A stretch of 5,492 nt of DNA. Source: Pseudomonadota bacterium. Lineage in GTDB: Bacteria; Pseudomonadota; Gammaproteobacteria; Burkholderiales; Burkholderiaceae_C. The notes under the pieces are model-generated. The model worked only from the letters and a program-made list of their open reading frames with translations, was not told where the DNA came from and ran no database searches. The position numbers and the translations under genes were made by a program. Of this stretch, positions 4,024-5,492 are shown piece after piece (positions within the stretch are counted from its first letter, which is position 1; every line of letters begins with the position of its first letter). The DNA lies in contig JAEXBL010000248.1 in NCBI GenBank assembly GCA_023394015.1, forward strand, positions 1-5,492. The letters run 5' to 3'.

Positions 4024-5492
4024 ATGAACACCTCTGCCACCGCCCCAAGCACCGCCACGCTGGACCTCGGCGTGGGCGGTATGACCTGCGCCAGTTGCGT
4101 GGCCCGCGTGGAGCGCGCGCTGAAGAAGGTGCCCGGCGTGCAGGACGCGGCCGTCAATCTGGCGACCGAATCGGCGCGCGTGACCTTCAGCGGTGACGAC
4201 ATGGAGCCGCGGCTCAGACGCGCTGTGCGCGACGCCGGCTACGAGCCACGCGCGGCCGATGCGGCCCTGGACGCCGCCGACGCCGGGCCATGGGCCGGCT
4301 TTGCGCCGGTGGGCATCGGCCTGCTGCTGTGCGCGCCGCTGGTGTTGCCGATGCTGGGCATGCCGTTTGGCATCCACTGGATGCCGCCGGCCTGGTTGCA
4401 GTTTCTGCTGGCGACGCCGGTGCAGTTCGTCATCGGCGCGCGCTTCTACAAGGCGGCCTGGGGGGCGCTCAAGGCCCGCAGCGGCAACATGGAGCTGCTG
4501 GTGGCCATCGGCACCACCGCGGCCTGGCTGCTGTCGATGTGGCTGTGGCTGGGCAGGCCGCATGCGGAGGGGCACGTGCCGCACCTGTACTTCGAGAGCG
4601 CGGCCGTGGTCGTGACCCTGGTGCGCCTGGGCAAGTGGCTGGAAGAGCGCGCCAAGCGCCAGACCACCGCCGCCATCCGCGCCCTGCACGCCCTGCGGCC
4701 CGAGGTGGCGCACCTGATCGACTGGGACGGCAGCGAAAAGGACATTCCGGTCGACGAGCTGCGCGCCGGCGACCAGCTGGTCGTGCGCCCCGGCGAGCGC
4801 GTGCCGGCCGACGGCACGGTGACCGAGGGCGCCACCCAGGTCGACGAATCCATGCTGACCGGCGAGCCGCTGCCGGTGGCCAAAAGCGTGGGCGACGCGC
4901 TCACCGGCGGCTCGATCAACGGCGACGGCCGCGTGCTGCTCACGGTGACGGCCGCCGGCAGCGAAAGCGTGCTGGCGCACATCATCCGCCTGGTGCAGGA
5001 CGCGCAGGCGGTGAAGGCGCCGGTGCAGCGGCTGGTGGACCGGGTGAGCGCGGTGTTCGTGCCGGTGGTGCTGCTGATCGCGCTGGGCACCTTCGCCGGC
5101 TGGTGGTTGGCCGGGCTGGGGGCCGAGGGTGCCATCATCCGCGCCGTCGCCGTGCTGGTGATCGCCTGTCCGTGCGCGCTGGGGCTGGCCACGCCTACGG
5201 CCATCATGGCCGGCACCGGGGTGGCGGCGAAGTTCGGCATTCTCATCAAGGACGCCGAGGCGCTGGAGGTGGCGCACCGCGTGGACACCGTGGCCTTCGA
5301 CAAGACCGGCACGCTGACGCTGGGCCAGCCGCGTCTGCTGGCGTTGGTGCCGGCGCCGGGCGTGGATGAGGCGGCGGCGCTGCAGACGGCAGCCAGCCTG
5401 CAGTCGGGCAGCGAGCACCCGCTGGCGCGCGCCGTGCTGGCGGCGGCGCGCGAGCGCGGCCTCGCCTTCGAGCCGCCGCAGGGCGTGCAGGC
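4024..5492 (+). CDS. copA: Cu(I)-exporting P1B-type ATPase CopA (runs off the right edge)
   Basis: CopA pumps cytoplasmic Cu(I) to the periplasm using ATP. The 489 residues seen include one N-terminal HMA domain with GMTCASC (Cys 22, Cys 25); membrane helices from about 90; the actuator domain with TGE at 279-281; the metal-transport motif CPC at 382-384, inside a helix ending [10 protein letters not shown]; the phosphorylation motif DKTGT with Asp 426; and SEHP (His 465, Pro 466) of the nucleotide-binding domain. The rest of that domain, GDGxNDxP and the last two helices are beyond the edge. With one HMA domain rather than E. coli's two, a full length near 740 is expected. The ATG at 4024-4026 has no Shine-Dalgarno sequence; the promoter position implies a leaderless mRNA. 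Confidence 0.95.
   Translation, partial: MNTSATAPSTATLDLGVGGMTCASCVARVERALKKVPGVQDAAVNLATESARVTFSGDDMEPRLRRAVRDAGYEPRAADAALDAADAGPWAGFAPVGIGLLLCAPLVLPMLGMPFGIHWMPPAWLQFLLATPVQFVIGARFYKAAWGALKARSGNMELLVAIGTTAAWLLSMWLWLGRPHAEGHVPHLYFESAAVVVTLVRLGKWLEERAKRQTTAAIRALHALRPEVAHLIDWDGSEKDIPVDELRAGDQLVVRPGERVPADGTVTEGATQVDESMLTGEPLPVAKSVGDALTGGSINGDGRVLLTVTAAGSESVLAHIIRLVQDAQAVKAPVQRLVDRVSAVFVPVVLLIALGTFAGWWLAGLGAEGAIIRAVAVLVIACPCALGLATPTAIMAGTGVAAKFGILIKDAEALEVAHRVDTVAFDKTGTLTLGQPRLLALVPAPGVDEAAALQTAASLQSGSEHPLARAVLAAARERGLAFEPPQGVQ

Noticed and set aside
3856..5418. 520-codon open frame opposite copA
   Set aside because: It is antisense to an unambiguous P1B ATPase, is rich in His/Gln/Arg/Ala as expected of a shadow, and runs through the CueR promoters.
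1..5492. tRNA, rRNA, CRISPR array, insertion sequence or transposon ends
   Set aside because: No cloverleaf, spaced direct repeats, transposase frame or terminal repeats were seen on either strand.

Overview
The window is very GC-rich, with short intergenic gaps and proteins that read like those of a betaproteobacterium, most probably of the order Burkholderiales and perhaps Comamonadaceae. That placement rests on protein character and on gene families such as DUF2788, DUF2189 and the MinC N-domain; no database search was possible. Eight protein genes are supported. Seven lie on the minus strand; only the copper ATPase gene is on the plus strand.

Left part (1-1761): the first 297 bases hold the start of minC, a cell-division-site inhibitor that runs off the left edge. 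Next comes a gene-free stretch of almost 390 bp (298-683). It has the architecture of a bacterial origin unwinding element: an AT palindrome, TAG trinucleotides, a GC-rich spacer and a DnaA-box-like nonamer, followed by three more DnaA-box-like nonamers, two of them in an 11-bp inverted repeat. No dnaA, rpmH or rep gene is visible, so calling it an origin is an inference, but it is the most unexpected structure here. To its right is a tight two-gene unit of uncharacterised membrane proteins (DUF2189 then DUF2788, read leftward).

Middle part (1762-3058): a small lipoprotein with one peptidoglycan-binding domain has its own candidate promoter and two tandem intrinsic terminators. Upstream of it, and separated by a strong terminator, is a periplasmic Spy/CpxP-like protein with two LTxxQ motifs.

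Right part (3233-5492): this is a complete copper homeostasis module in divergent arrangement. Leftward run copZ (Cu(I) chaperone) and cueR (Cu(I)-sensing MerR-family regulator), overlapping by 4 bp. Rightward runs copA (P1B-type Cu(I)-exporting ATPase), cut by the right edge. The 180-bp divergent region holds two MerR-type promoters, each with a 19-bp spacer and a CueR-like operator sharing the centre CACCATG. The copA promoter sits so close to its ATG that the mRNA is predicted to be leaderless. The inferred circuit is: cytoplasmic Cu(I) is bound by CueR, which activates both promoters; CopZ ferries Cu(I) to CopA, which exports it to the periplasm. The Spy-like protein downstream of cueR might contribute envelope protection, but that is speculation from position.
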